Shown here: piece after piece, positions 39,201-54,200 of the stretch
Numbering within the stretch: position 1 is the first letter of the stretch
Layout of the letters: each line of letters opens with the position of its first letter
NCBI GenBank assembly: GCA_013400975.1
Contig: WBMZ01003295.1
Span: 278,724-342,723, forward strand
Reading direction: 5' to 3'
Source of the DNA: Atrichornis clamosus
Taxonomy: Eukaryota; Chordata; Aves; Passeriformes; Menuridae
Length of the DNA stretch: 64,000 bases
Program-made: the position numbers and the translations under genes
Notes under the pieces: generated by a model
The model's input: only the letters and a program-made list of their open reading frames with translations
Databases searched by the model: none
What the model was told of the DNA's origin: nothing

Positions 39201-42200
39201 AGCAGGAACATTTCCCCTTTCCACAGGCTATTCCTGCTTGTTCTTGCTTTGGTATGCAATAAACGAAGACTTCCATGAAATCCCTTTGGTTTGCTGATGA
39301 TATGATGGGCTTGTTCCCATCACTCCATTCTTATTGCGTTAGGTCTCCTTGCCAGCTGACCCGAGAAATCAAACCCCCACAGCTTGTACCATCAACTTTC
39401 CCAGGAAATCCACGGGTAATAATGGCATTGCTTGACCCAGCACGGCTTTCTCCATCACTCTGATGAAATCAGAAAATTACATGGCTGTCACCCAGCATAC
39501 TCCACCTCGCTCCTTCTCCCAGGGGTGAAGCTGCCAGGAGAGAAGGGAGATAAACCCATCACCTCCTGTGGAAAGCCAGGGGAAGCCAGAGAAAGGATCG
39601 ATCAGCACAGGTTCCTGCCTAGATCTGTTATCTGTTATCTGCCCTTGCCTGTGATTTATTGGCTTGCTTCTCTTCTAAGTATTAATTTAAACGTAAAACT
39701 TGAGTCTGGCTAAATGGGAGCTGTGGTGTCTCTCTTGAAATGTGTTGTGTGTTACAAGGTGTTGAGAGCATCTTAAAAGGTGTTTCTTGAGCCCTGCAGC
39801 TTCACATGAATAAATAAGGCTAAACCAGGAGAACTGAATACTTTGTTAAAGTCAGCCCTGTTCTCCTCCCACTTACTTCTTGGTCAGTCTCAAGGGCTGT
39901 GCTGTGCCCTCAACAGGTCATTTCTCCTGAAATGGATGGGTCCAGCTTTTTATTTCAGGACTTAGGAAAAGTCTTTACCTTTCAGGTCTGCTCACTTTTT
40001 CTTTCCCGAGTAAGAAGAACAACACAAACAAACACACTGCAATGAGAATAAGCTGTGTGGCTTATCGTGGAACAGCAAACAGCTGCTGTCAGTCATGCTG
40101 TGACATTCTGGTTTCTGCCAAAATCTTCTTCCCTTTGGGCATGTTCTCAGACTGTAAATAGCTATAGGCACTTCTAATTAAGCCAAGAAAACCTAATTAG
40201 TGGGATTATTTCCTGAAGTTTATGTCTTGCTGCACTCCACAGAGATGTCACCTCAGTGTGAAGCTCCATGTATTAGTGCTGAGGAACAGTGCCAGTGGCT
40301 TTTAAGGAACAGCTTTTTACTGTGCTCTGTGTCAGTCACTCAGAAAGAGGGAAACTTTGGGTCTGCTGCAAACTCCCTGCACACCTCACCGTCGTGTTCC
40401 ACTGCTGCTGCTTCTGTCGTGAACAGGGAATTTCAGAACTCGGTGGCTCAGGCAAAACACTGCACTGGGTTCATATCTGTCATGGATTCATCAGCTGCCT
40501 GGGGACACATCAATTTTGACTCTATTTTGCATCAGTGAGGAGCAGCTGGAATTGTGCCAGGCCACGGCCGGAGCTACAGTGCAGCCGGGTGCAGATCCCT
40601 GCTCCTGCAGGAGGGATAAGGATGGCACAGAGCAAGTGTGGGACCCCTCTCTGTGGAGAACACGTGCTTTTGGGCCCAGCTTGCAGCTCTGTTCTCTTCC
40701 TTTCAAGGCATATTTTACTCTCAGAAGCTTGTTCAATGTGTGATTGTGGGCTGAGGTGCAAATGTGACAGGAATGTAGGGAAAGATGTAAGGCCTCAGCT
40801 CATATAAATTGGGGTGAACCTGGGAAGTATTTGGATGCTTTGAGTGGCAAAAAATGTCAGGGGAATGGAAAGGGGATTTCTTTTGAGACTTCTCCCACCG
40901 TGCTGGAAATAGGAGGGAGAGAGACCAGATACAGTCAAATGCAGAGGTGGGCATGGAAATAAAGAACCCACTGAGTTATTTTCAATGGGAGCTACTGGGT
41001 CTTATATGTCCTTTTTTTGCAGTGGTCCCAAACTTCATGGGAATCACACCACTTCCTATCCTTTGACTCAAGACACAGAGTATAAAAATATCCCTGGAAC
41101 CATCCTCTCAGGTTTATCTTGCCACCTATAAACATATCTTGCAGTGCCACGTAGTCTTAAGTTACATTAACATGTTCCTATCATGTTCCTCTGGTTTTCC
41201 CAGACTATTTTGCTGACCATATGGGAGACTATGAAGATGTTTTGGCCTCACTGGAGATGCTGAACCTCTCCATCCTGAAGGCAATGGACTACACCAAACG
41301 GGTGAGTGCTCTTCCTGCACCTCGAGTTTCACAGGCTCAGAGCGAGCGGTGTAAATGTTGTGTTAACAGAGCACGTAAATCTGAAGGTCCTCATCTTCCT
41401 CAGCTGTGCTGTGTCCTCCTGCCCTAAGTTCTTAAAAAATCCGTCATGTCCATTAATGATACTGGACCAATACAGACAGTGACACTGATCAAGAACCATA
41501 TTGAAGTTTATTTATGAATACCTAGAAAACCTGAGCTGATGTACCCTATAAACATCCCTGCTGAAAGGTGCACACTCACTTGTTGTCTTAGCAGGATGAG
41601 AGAAGTGTTTACAGAGCTTTAGTTGCTTTGAAATCATTTTCCTGTCCTTCCACACCTCTTAATAATGTAACTGGGCTGTATCAGTGGTATTTATCACCTT
41701 AGGATAATCAATTCCTTCTCCCACTTCTACTTTCAACCATATTTGCATTGTTTTTTTGTGCCACGATTAGTAAAAAGTCATTTTCCTGTTCACTGGTGAA
41801 CAGGAATGTGGTACTGAGGACCAAGGCAAGGAGGGAGGTTTTGCTTTTTCCAGACAGCTATAAGGAATTTGCAATCCGACTACAGCCCTCCTGCAAGTAA
41901 TCCAAATTGAAATCTCCCTTCCATTTATCTTTGCAGCTAAAGGAGAAACTCAACTTACTCCACTTTAAAGATGTCATAATGATAAGAAGTTTTAGGAGTT
42001 GGAATGGGAAATGGCAAATTTCTCTCCCCTCTTGCTGCTGAGTAGAGAGCCTGATTTCCTTGCTTGATCGAAATCCATCCTTTTTGGTGTTTTTGAGGAT
42101 GGCAGCATGGAAAGTGAAGGCACATATTTAACATGTTGATGGCTTGCCATAATAAATTAAAGGCAAAAGTCTTTGGCCAAGCACTGATCTGTCTGAAGTA

Positions 42201-45200
42201 TTAGTGAATTTTTTATCAACATTATGAAAGGGTAAAAAAAATCAGGATAATAGTAATAGTTCATTTTTTATGATTAAGTTGCTGCGTCTGTTCATGTCTT
42301 ATTTATATTCATTATTAGCAATTTTCATGACCATCAGATTTGCCAACTATGCATTTTAAATAAATGTTAACATATTAATAGAGATCTTAGTAATTCACTC
42401 CAACTTGCTGTTCATGATGCTTTCCATCATTGTTTTTTCAATGTGATGTGAATATATATGACTAATTTTTCCTAATATCTTGCAAGAGAAAGATGGTTTA
42501 TTCCCTGCCTTTGAATTAGGCATCTGAGCATTTGGGTATTACATTGCATAAGACATCTGCAAGAGAAGCAGGATTCATAATCCCAATCCACTCATAACAA
42601 GAGCATCTTTCTCCCTTCTTGATTCAGCAAATTGTGGCAGGATTCACCTGCTTTAATTGCAGTGGGTCAAGGTTATTCACCTAAACTCGAGCTGGTCATT
42701 CCGTCATGATTTTGAAGAGAGAAACAGGGAGATTTGGAGCACTAAAAGCATCTTCCTCCTGTGACACTGAAGGATCACAACACTTAATCTCAAAGGCAGA
42801 CATTTCCCAAACCAGTTGAGGGGGTGTCACCCCAGCATCCTCCCATCCCTTCGTTTTATCAGCCCATGGGATGTGTTGCTCTTCACTGCCTGGCAGACTT
42901 TTGGCAAGGGAACAAGCAGAGCAAGACTCCATCACAGAGAGGAGCTGGCAAAGAGGTATTTAATGAAAAACACCGTTCCCCGCTGTGAATAAAGTTGTAC
43001 AAACCTCATCAATGAATTATTCAAATGCAGGCACTTTGTTCAGGTAAAGAAGCGGGGGAAAAGCAAACTTAACAGAAAACAAGCTGTTGTGAGTGACAGA
43101 GAAACTCATCTCCAGTGTTCAAATAGGATATGTTTGGTTTGGGAGGAACTTAGAGCTCATCAAGTTCCATCCCTTTGCCATGGGCAGGGACACCTTCCAC
43201 TAGACCAGGTTGCTCAAAGTCCCACCCAGCCTGGCCTTGAACACTTCCAGGGATGGAACAGTCTCCTTCTGCTCCGTCTCCTCCCCATGTGGTGCTGTAA
43301 CCAAGGGCCCCATGCTGTTGGGGTAGCAGGATGTTTAGAAGAGTCATACATTTAAATATAATTTTAGAAGCACTGGAAGAGAGGAAAGGTGGCCAAAGCA
43401 GCAGATTTTGATAGGAGTCAAGCATGGCTTTGTGCCCCCAGATGCTCAAGCCTGTTGCTGTCCCTACAGTTCTTATGGCCAGATCCTGCAAAGGGCTTGG
43501 TGATGATGCCGAGCACAGTGACTTATGAGCAAACTGCTTTGCTTGTCAGGTACTCCTGCTTCTCCATAATAAAATACACATTTCTTAAGCTGGAGAAAAC
43601 TACTGATCATTTAAGAGTGTTCCTATTCCCTCCCTTTCAAACAATGTGTTCAGTGCAAGTGATAAATGAAGCCTAACCTTCTGTGTTGTCTTTCTGACAA
43701 GAGGTGCCAGCTGACGAAAGGGCGTGGAGAACCATAGTATTTAATTTCTGTTTACATTTCTCACCTTAAAAGACAACTGATTATTTCTTGCTCATAAAAA
43801 GAGAAAGCAGCAATTAACTCGTGCTGGAGGAGCTCATAAAGTAACAGCAGTAATTAGATTCAGTAGTGGAAGGTCTCACACAGCAAAACAAAATCTGTCA
43901 TTGTAATTATTTTCCAATACAGTGATGTTCGTGCCGCGTTGAAATGACTGCCGGTGACGACTGAAAATGCAGAGTTAAATTGGAGAGAAAGGAGACGAAC
44001 TTTTGGGTTCTAAATAAAGCTGACAGCAGGAGATGTTCATGTATAATTCTCTTTTACTGTTGTATAGTGCAGTCAGCGAATACCAAAACCGACATGACTG
44101 GGCAGGACGTGGTTCGTGTGTCTGGTGCCGGAGGGTGCCTGGGGTCTGGTGGGAACTGGGGGAGCGGAGCCAGGTTGATGCTGTCCCTCCCCTTTGGCCA
44201 TTGACCCCCTGCCTTGGGGACAGTGTGGGGCAGTGCCCACACGATGCCTCCACCATCCCTGTCAGCTTTGAGGGTGACAGGGGAGGTGCCTGGGGACGGC
44301 ATGAGGTCGTGGTTACCACTGAACAACACCCTCACCCAGACACCCCGGAAAATGTGGCTTAGCTTGGTAAAAAAAAGTGTGAGTTTTTGAACCTGAGAGG
44401 CTCAATTATCCCTGCTCCTGTCGGTCTGACTTCCCCTGCCAGTTGCACTGGGATTGCTCCTGCTCTCAGCTTCTGCCAATTAAGCATTTTGCAGGATGGA
44501 CCATGGAAACATCAGCAAGGCCGACCTTTAGTGACGAGACAAACTTTAAAAGCAAGCTGCAGAGAAGTCCTAAAAATGCTGAGTGATGAACATCCTCAAG
44601 GACAAAGCAGCTCAGATTTAAGTCAAATCATTCCTTCCCAGAGATGCTCCTGTTGGGCAGCAGACAGGCCCAAGAAGCACTGGTGACTGACCTTGGAGCG
44701 TGTCCCATCCTATATGGAAGGAGAGTGCTTGAAAGCAAAATTACCCAAAAATTGGAGCTGAAATTCCAACCCCCCATGCACATGCTGGAAAGAGACTGAC
44801 TTCAGGGAAGAGTGGGAGGAGCAGGGGGGAGCAGGAAGGATATATGGAGCAGGTCTGAGGACCTGAGGGTGGCCCTTGACCAGCCTCGGCTTGATGTTCA
44901 GCATCACGTTTGGTCCTGCAGAGAGAGAGCAAAAAGAGATGTGAAAGACGATGTTTTACTCCTTGCTTGCTGACAGCTCCACTGCCAGTCTATCAGTTAT
45001 CTCATTTAAAGGACCTGGAGAGGAAATATGACCAAGTGATGACACTTCACACACCCTTGAGAACCTTCTCATGTCACGGTGCCAAACACCACGTGTCTTA
45101 CAGGCTGGCACTGTACCCAAACCTGCTGCAAACACGTTTTCCCCTGAGAATCATCATTTAGATGAGATAGTATGTAAATCATAAAGCGACAACTGAGTGT

Positions 45201-48200
45201 ACCAACCTTCAATACCAGCTGCTGCTGCTCCAGGAGCACTCGGGAGCTCAGAGGTAGCTACATACAGGTGAATAGGTTTGCATATTATTTGTGAGTTACA
45301 TTCTTCCTGCAGCAATCCACCCTTCTTGTCTCTGCCGTGTGAGGTGTCATCACAGTGAGCAGGAGGTGTTGGGTCCTGGGGCTCAGTGGGAGCTGCTGCA
45401 GCAGCAGACCTCCTCTCCCTGCTGCTGGTACCAGGCTTGCCATGGGTGTCCCCCAGTTTTCAGCCCCCAGCAGCAAAATGCAAATCTGTGCTTGCTTGAG
45501 CAGCCCAGTTACAGCCCCAGAGCAAGAACCATCTGCCAGCAGTCTTGGATGCTAAAAATGGTGGATTTGTTTTATAGCACAGCCCAGACCAGCAATATAG
45601 AGTGCTTTCATTTGCATTCTTACCTGCCAAAATTAAGCTTGCCAAATGTGATATTGCTCTTTTTTGAACGATGACACCTCAAGATAAAATAGTTAGTAGA
45701 AATAATCCTCAAAAAGAATATTTTCCTCTCATCCTGCAGCTAATCCTTTATCTCAGCCTTTAATTTAGCTTGAGCAGGTTTTCTCCTCCTCTGCTGAAGG
45801 AACGTGGTGCTCACAGGGAGGGTGTCAGGTTCCTGGGGCAGGGCAGTGCTGTGTTGGCTGACTGACCCGTGGCAGGGTGGAACAACAACACAGAGGTGGC
45901 AGTTCTGGGTCATGCCCAGCCCAAACAGTGGGAGCTGCTCATGGCTTCTCACAGACCTCATGTTCTGGCCTTGGCTAAAGTGGTTATATGAACAACTGCT
46001 GAAGTCTTCTGGTCTAGGCTTGAAGCCCCTGGGGTACCACTGCAGCACACAGCACATTGCTTGCTCCTTATTCTCTCCTGGGTGAATTCATATCCTATCA
46101 CACACCAGGCTCTCTTTAGAGAAACACTGCTCTGGCTTCCTTGCTTCTGAACACTGAACAGCTTGTCTTCTGGTACTTTATACCTGGCTGAACCCCAGGA
46201 GATCCTGCACAACTTGTCATTGTCTTCCCCCTTGGAAGCATTTGTCTCTTCCTTAGGGGTCAGGTTGTTTGCTCAGATGTCCAGTTTGCCTTTTCTGGGG
46301 GGCTCAGAACATCATCTGTCCTCACCTTTGCAGCGTGGAGACCAGCCCTGATGGAGAGGGAGTTGGTTTGGGGATTATCAACTGCTTTTTTTCCCCTATT
46401 TTTGGATGGATAATTTCATGATAACATGCCAGCTTTGAAACACTCCTATGATGCAGTTAAAGATGTAATCACGGGGAATGGTTGTGGTTAAAAAAAGCAT
46501 GGTGATGGGTCAGTGCATTGGTAAACATTGAGTCCACTTTGCATGTGTTTTGAATGGCACATTTCTGACCAATTTCTGTATCAATTTCTATAGCAAAAAC
46601 CAGATGTTGATTTCTGGAGAAGTTACAGAACTTTACAGTTCAAGAACAGTCTGAAAGGAAATGAGGTGTATTTGTTTAGCTTCTCAGAAAGTATTTCTGC
46701 AACTCTTCTCTGAAACTGATTTAAGAAAATATTGCACCACAAATTAAAACAAAATGTGCTGCTTCGGTTATGCAAGAACTGAATCTTCCCCAACTTTTCT
46801 GTTCAGGCTCCAGACCAGAAAGCCGCTTCTCCATGCGATGCCATCCGGAGCCATTTTCTTGCCAGCTCCACAGGGCTGTGCATGAGATCCAGCTGGGCTG
46901 CCAGACTGTGGGGGGCACAGCGGGTCTGGCAGGGAGACAAATCTGAAAGTCTCTCTTGGAACTTATTTTTAGATAAAGATCCTTATTCACTGCTCTTCTG
47001 CTTGTCTGTCGCTGCAAAGTTCATGTTCCTCCTCTCTCTCGGAGAAGGAAGAGAATCTTCTCTGGAGAATCTTCTCTCTCTCGTGCTGTCCTGGCTCCAA
47101 TGCTCATGGACCTCCTGTAGGATATGGTTTTCCTCCTCTTCCCTCCCATTTTAAGTCTGTTGCTCCTAGGATTTAGATAAATTGTATGGTGAAGGGAATA
47201 AACCCCCCAGGCATCAGTGCCGTTGTCTTGCCAAATAGTCCAAGAGCAGCTTTGAAGGAGCCACCAAAAGGAAAAGCAGGGAGCAAGTCAATGTGGAACC
47301 AGCTGGCACAGCCAGGCTGAGCCTTCAGCAGCTTGACCATCCCACGCCACTGTATCTGCAGGGTCTTTTGAGTAGGTCCTGTTTGGAAAACAAAGTCTGT
47401 ACTTTCCTTGGAAAACTGAAATAAAATATGTATTGAATTGCTGCCTTGTGGGTACTAAATACAGCTAATTAGGAACTTGTGTGAGGCAAAAGGCTGATTA
47501 TAGGCAGGGTGTTCAGAAATAGGAGACCACACTTCCAAGGCTGTTCTTTGCCTGCTGGGCGAGTGGACAGGGTGCAGAGGTGCCAGATGCCTCTGGATCC
47601 GTGGGTGACCTCGGGGATGTGCAGCATAGCCCGTGTGTGGGCCAACAGATACCTGCCCTTCTCATCCGTGTGGCTGCACAAGAAACGATGGGATTTTAGT
47701 TCAGCAGGGAGAGTCTCTAATAATGAGAATAGAGAAGTCCTGTGATAAATTGCTTGGGAAAGGTCCATGACAAAAACCATCAGGACCAGACAAGGTAAAC
47801 ATGAGCTGAGAAGGGTCCAACATGGAGATTTGCAAAAGGAGGATTTTATAGCAAAAGACTTTAAAAACCCATATGATGCTGTTGTCATTTTCTTAATCTG
47901 AACAGGTGTCTCATTTGGTTTTTTAGAGCTGCTTCGGGAAGGCTGAGGGTCTTTCATATGGTAATGCTTTCATTTATCAACTATTTAAATGCCTGTTCTC
48001 TTCAGGTTTCTCGTACTGAATATGTGCCAGGCAATCAGTTTTGGGTCTCTGCTTTGGAAGGGATTTAAAAGTCGAGGGGAGGGAAAGGAACAAGAGGCAG
48101 GTCTGAGTGTTATTATAAGAAAATACCGCATGGAAGCAAACAGGCAATTTTGAGCAGCAAATTTAAATTAGCCACTCAGAGGTTACAGTGCAACGTATGC

Positions 48201-51200
48201 CTGGTTTTTAAAGGGCTGGGTGGGTGGAAAATAACCTCTCCATCATCCCAGGATGAGGCTTGACAGGTGTTTTGTGCCATGGCAATAGGTTTGGTTTTGG
48301 GTTTTATTTTTTTAACTGGAGGAGAAGTGTGGTTGAAACAGAATTGGCTTTGGCTTCCTTTTGAAAAGCCTTCTCAGTTCGGTGGCATCACTCTGTGGGT
48401 GTGCTTCGACTGTGGTTATTAACAGTTGGAGAAGCCATCAGTGTCCCCAGGCATGGTAATTGTCAGCCAGCTGGGCCAATCTTGCTGAAAACCAGCCCTG
48501 GGAAGCCTTGTTGGTCAGGTCATCACCCTGTGAGGCAAAGGGAGGGTGTGGGGTGGTCACAGTGTGTCTCCGAGTTCGTGGGTGGTGCAGAATAATCTAT
48601 ATCTTACATTCATTAGTCTTAATGAGCTAAATAGTGACCTTTAAAAATGCCAGCAAAGAAGCTCCAGGATGTTCAACAACATCGAAACTCTCCTCCTCCA
48701 GTATTTGATACCCACAAGGACATGGCCATGAGAGCCCATTTTTAGGCATCCGTTTGCAGCGTCTGGTGAGGAAGGCTTGGCACTGGCGTTGGGAAATCCA
48801 AGCACTCTCACACAGGTAACACATCACAAGGGTGTTTTCATTAATCTGTGCCAGAATTTGGGCAATTTTGTGTGGGTGCATATGGAAATGAAAAGCTGGA
48901 AGAGCTGTGGTGGGGCTTTGAGCAGACTGTGCCCTGATGTTTGCCACCACTGTGTGTGGGAAGGTGCCTTCAGACACGTGAAAAGCCTGTGATGTGAAGA
49001 GAGGGGGTGGATTTGGGGCTTGGACCTCAGCCAAGTGACCAGAGACCCAGCCCTGGGCAATATTTCCCCCATAAAGCAAGCTGTCCTTTTCCCGCTTTTC
49101 TCTCATTTTTTATTGTCTCTGGCTCATGCCATGGTTTGTCAAATGGTGATGCTTTCTGAGGCTCTCCTGGGAGCCATCAACACAGAAATCTCAAGGCCAT
49201 CCTTTCAACAAGGCTTTTACACTTGCTGCTCGTTGCAAACGCTCGCAGCCACCCGTTTGCAGCAGCAGCAGAGGTCAAGGCCAGGCAGTCAGGCAAAATG
49301 TTTGCCTGGAAGTGATGGATGGAAAAGAGCAGGCTCGGAGATGTACAAGAGCTTCTGGCACTAAGCAGCTTCATTGAGCAGCAATTATTATATTATCTCC
49401 ATAAATATTTTAACTTCTCAAGCTAAGCGAGGAGGTAATAACTCTTCAGGGTGGAATTAATAAGACCAAGCCTCATTAAATCTCACTAGGACAGTCTGAC
49501 AAATGTTTTAATAAGACAACAGGAAGGATTCCTTTATAGCTGGTCTTTTTAATGACTTGTTTTTGCAACTTGAAGAAGACACGTGCTGGAGGAGAGCCTG
49601 AGGGATTGCTGGAAAACCTTTGAGCACACGCATTTCTGACTCAGCTCCTGAGAGCAAATGTCACTGCTGGGCTGGCAAATGGCCAGTTAGTTAAGTGGGA
49701 GAAAAAATCACTGTTGTTTTGATTTCAGAGGTATTTGGTTTACCTGCCAAAAAGCATCACATCTTCACTAACACCCCACTATTCTCTGCACTGGCTGGAG
49801 TAGCTTTGTACCAAACATCCATCCATCCATCCATCCTTTGAATCCGTATATAGGGAGTTAACCTGATTTAAATGAATGTGGGAATCACCTGTATGACTTT
49901 TTCTAAAATTGAACCAGGATTATAGGCTGTAGTTATGTAATTAAAAAAATCCAGCATTTACCTACACACACTTTCACAGCCTTACATTCTAGCAGCCAGA
50001 GCCAGTCCGAGTGATCAGACAGCACTTGGCATAACCTGTGCCTTCACAAAAATGGTTTTCCAAAAGGAGCAGGCTCCCTTGCTAGGGAGAGTGGTCTGTT
50101 CACATGATTCATGGGAAGGGTGTTTTGGAATATTTTTTGGTGATATTTGCGGGAGACATGCTGTAGAGTCCTGGAGAAGAGCAGTGAAGGTAAATAGCAT
50201 CCTGTTTATTTGCTGTATGGATTGAAATGGAAGAGCCGTGGTGCACTATTCATACACCTGGAAGGGAAACTGAGTGTGGGATAAAGAGCACAGAACAGGT
50301 GTAAAATCAGTTGAACGGCTTGGAACATCCGTGGGAGTTGTGGTATGTGGTTTGGGTGACTGTCAGAGGAGAAGAGGACAATGCAGCAGTGTTGAGATGT
50401 CACTGGGAAGGGGCATTAATGGTGAATTTATGTGTTTGCAGTGCATTAGTGATGGAGCAGCACTGGGGGTCTCAGGGCATGGGTGCAGCCCCTCGCTCTG
50501 GCCCGTGCTTCCATCCAGTCCCAACTCACAGCAGGGCAAACCATGTCCCAGAAAACTCCTCCTCTGAATTAAAAGCGTAATCCAATCAACCAGTGGAAGG
50601 AGCACACACAGCTCTGTGTTCAGTGGTGGAAGCCCCTGGAGGCCAGCAAGTTTGTGTCAAATCCATGGGGAGGGACAGAGCCCACAGTCCATGGGGGCAG
50701 CAGCTTTACTGAGGCATCAGCTAGATCCTGAGAGGCAGCAGTCAGAGCGGGGCTGGGTGTGAGAGTTTGTAATTACAGCAGAGCCTGTTTGAGTGCCTGA
50801 TTAATATATTTCCACCCTCATCATGGGCAGGATGCCGGCATCAGGCAGGGGCATGCCAGGGGGAAGCAGCCAAGGAGGGGGCAAAAGAAATTAGTTTTGA
50901 TCCCAAATGCAATATAATGTGTTTGTTGAGGAAATTTATCAGTTTAATACACCCTCCTTAGCCACAGCGTGGACAGAGGAAGATTTATTAAATGATAAAA
51001 TAACTGCCTGAGAAAAGGGACAGATTTGGCCCAATGTGGGGTTCTTTCCAAAGCGTGAGAGCAGAGGAAGGTGAAAGGTGAGGTGCCTTGACAATGGATT
51101 CAATACACTGTCTATACCCTCTTGTTCAGATGTGACACGCCTGTCTGTGTGTTCATATGATGCTTGGAAAGAACACCCATACATGTATAGTGTATATTGC

Positions 51201-54200
51201 TTGTTCTGAGCAAACTGTGAGTACTTTTCTAGGGAGAAAAGAGATTGTCCAACTATCCAGGAATATTTGTGACTGCAATTTTTTTTTCCCATTCCAAACT
51301 CTCAGCAGTTGTTTTCACATCTCTCCCTTGACCTGTTGCTGTTTCTTTGCCTTGCAGTGGTGCCTGTGCCTCCCACAGAGGGGGCCCAGTGTGGTGCTCC
51401 ACCAGCTGCCACATCCATGGTCCCAGATTGCCATCACTCTCCCTTCCTGCATGGGGCAAGGGAAAACTGGGCAGGACTTGTCAGGAGATGTCCAAGCTTG
51501 GCATGGTGGTCAAAAAAGCCCATCAGCAACCTCTCTGTGGCAGGCAAGGAAGTGCAGCCAGCCCCAGGGGACTGCAGGGTCTCACGGCAAGGCACCTGCT
51601 GCTCCGCTCCCTGGAAAAACAAGAAAAATCCCGAAGGGTAGAGCGAGAAGACATCAGTGTTTGGTTCCCACAGTGAGGCACAGGTGGTCTCCAGGCAGCC
51701 CCGATGGGGACTCTGCTCCATTGCACTCCTCATCCCATGCTCATTTGTGTGGGCAGGCAGTGCCACACTGTCCCACGTGGTTCCAGGTGTTGGGAATCCC
51801 ATTGTTAACATCTGGTGGGTGAGTGGTTTTTGGAGCTGACTGGCCTGGTTTTTGAACATGGCCAGGCCATGGAGGAAGGAGATGACTTGCAGGTGATCAG
51901 TGTTAAGGTTGTGTTTCTGAGGCTCCGATGTTCCCCAGAAAGGGAGATCCTCCCCCTCTCCTGCGTGGTCTTCTGACGGATCTCCCTGTGTCCTGCTCTG
52001 ATGTCAGCTTCCCTCTCTCTGACCTGGCTGTCGGACAATGGCGCTGGTGGAAGGGGCTGGGCAGTGCTGGAGAGCACCAGGACTGCAGAGGGGAGCATGG
52101 TCCTGCTTGAACAAAGGCTCAAGAGGTGCCAGGGTCCCCTGTGCACTGCCAAATCCAGCTCCCAACTCGAGGAGCATCCCAGTGCTTGGTTCTCATGCAG
52201 ATCTGCTGCAGCCCATGGAGTGCCCTGAGCCAGTCCTGTCTCTGTTTGACCCGTGTCCTGGGACAGGCTGTGCTGATGAAAGGGCAACGCAGCACATGGA
52301 TCCTGCCCTCACATCTCCCTCCTTGCACCCAACAGTGCTCCAGAGAGCAGGTGCAGGAAATGATGGGTAGGGCACCCTGCATGGCAGATGGCTCCAGCAC
52401 CACCATCACCACATCGTGCATCATCGTCTGTCGAGAATCACCATGTCTTGCGTGTTCCCCAGAAACACTGTGGCTGTGACAGGGAGAGGAACAACTTTTC
52501 TTGTGTTAGACAAAAGTCATTAACTGCTGCTAATTGAATGCTCAAGAAGACATCAAGAAATGAGTGCTTCCCTATCAAATCAGGGGTGAGAAATCAGCTC
52601 TGTGATGAGTTTCCCCAAAGGGTTTTTTCCTTCAGCTCCTTCTTTTATGATTTAATATGGGAGATAAAGGCAGAGATAAAGGCCCTCCGGGTGCTTGCGG
52701 AGCTGCTCCAGTTGCCATGGAAATAACCCTTGTTAATCGCTTCACCATAAAACAGGAATAATTGGCTTTGGGGAGCTTGGGGTACTCATGTTGTGCTGCT
52801 GTGTGCTCAAGTAACTGATGGTGCTGGGACCACTCCAGTCCCCTGAGTCTGGCTATTCCTGGTAGAATGAAGGGAACCAGGGGCATCCATCCCTGTCTCA
52901 TGGCAGGAGATGTCAGCATGCAGGGACAGACTGCCTGGCAGGGGTTTGCCTGGGCGATGTGTTGTCCCAGCAGGCACTGACGGGTTGGAAGGAGTCTGGG
53001 AAAAAGTAATGCTGGTGATCTTGGGTTTAGATGAGCCTTTTTTTCACTGCAAGTGTTTTTTCCGCTCTAATGCTGAGTGGTTGGCTTCAACCAGGCCTGG
53101 TGAGGTCAGTGGCCACTGGGCTGGCTTTGGTCTGGTAGGGCTGGGGGCAGACCACTTGGGCTGGTATTGAACTCGTTAGAGTGGTGTTGAACCAATGCTG
53201 GTTGGGTCAGTACTGGGCAGGCTGTGCCAGTGTCCATCTGGATGTGCTGGTGTCAGTCCGGTTGTGCCAGTGTCCTGCCTCTGCTGGTGACTGTCAGAGG
53301 AGCGGGACAGTGCCATGAGCACGACTCAGCAAGGCTGTTCTGGGAAAAGAGCTCTGGGTGCTTCATGCAGATCAGTTGTGCAATTAAACCATTTTTAAGT
53401 GTTCTCTGTCTTGGAAAGGTTTGGTTTACCCTGGGAGCTTCTGTCACTCAAACAGCACATCGAGCCCTGTTACTAATGCCAAACCCCTTTTACTTTTGTG
53501 CTGGATTGGCCATACTGTTGTGGACTAGGGCACCATATAATATGCTGAAATTCTCAGAGTAGGGATCTCCAAAGCACAGGAAGGGCCACTTTTCATACCT
53601 GCACCCACTGGCTCTTGCCCTGCAAGGCTTTAGTAAAGCAATTCAAGATCATGCTAAAGAGTGCAACTGTGGGCTTTGGGTAACACCTCTTTACACTGCA
53701 GGGACGTGGAGGGCACCAGTTGTGTGTGCATTGCTGGACAGATGCTGCACTGGCTGGGGAGCCTGGTGGTGCTGCACTCACCGTGCTCGCTGTGTGCCTT
53801 GGCAGGTGTACGAGAGCGGCAGCAACGTGGACCAGTTCGTGACACGCTTCCTGCTGAAGGAGACAGCCAACCAGACCCAGTCACTGCTGAGCTCCGTGGA
53901 GAGTGCTGTGGATGCCATCGATGAGCAAACCAACTCCGCCAGGTCTGCAGCACTCCTACCCTCTTTGGTGCAGGAGGGTGAAGGGGGAGGATGTTTTTGT
54001 GGGGCGAGGGAAGTGCAGCAGACACTGTGTGTGAGCAAAGGGGAGCTGGGCGAGTGGCTGCCTTTCTCTTTGCCTCCCTTCCCAGCTTCCTGAGAGCTCT
54101 GCGGGTTTTTCTCCACCACTCCCTCCTGCCCTGTCCCTTGCTCTCCTTCAGCCCTCAGGGTCCCTCTGGTACGAGCAGTGTGTGTGGGGATGCAGACAAG

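Larger units (their letters stand above)
41302..53805 (+). other. NECAB2: NECAB2 intron 5 (12.5 kb)
   Basis: GT-AG intron (gtgagt ... ccttggcag). It contains a CR1 fragment (43121-43259), an (ATCC)n microsatellite (49815-49836) and a degenerate 20-bp minisatellite (53077-53287). 42180-42480 is notably AT-rich unique sequence. No exon, RNA gene or intact transposon is supported. Confidence 0.85.
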
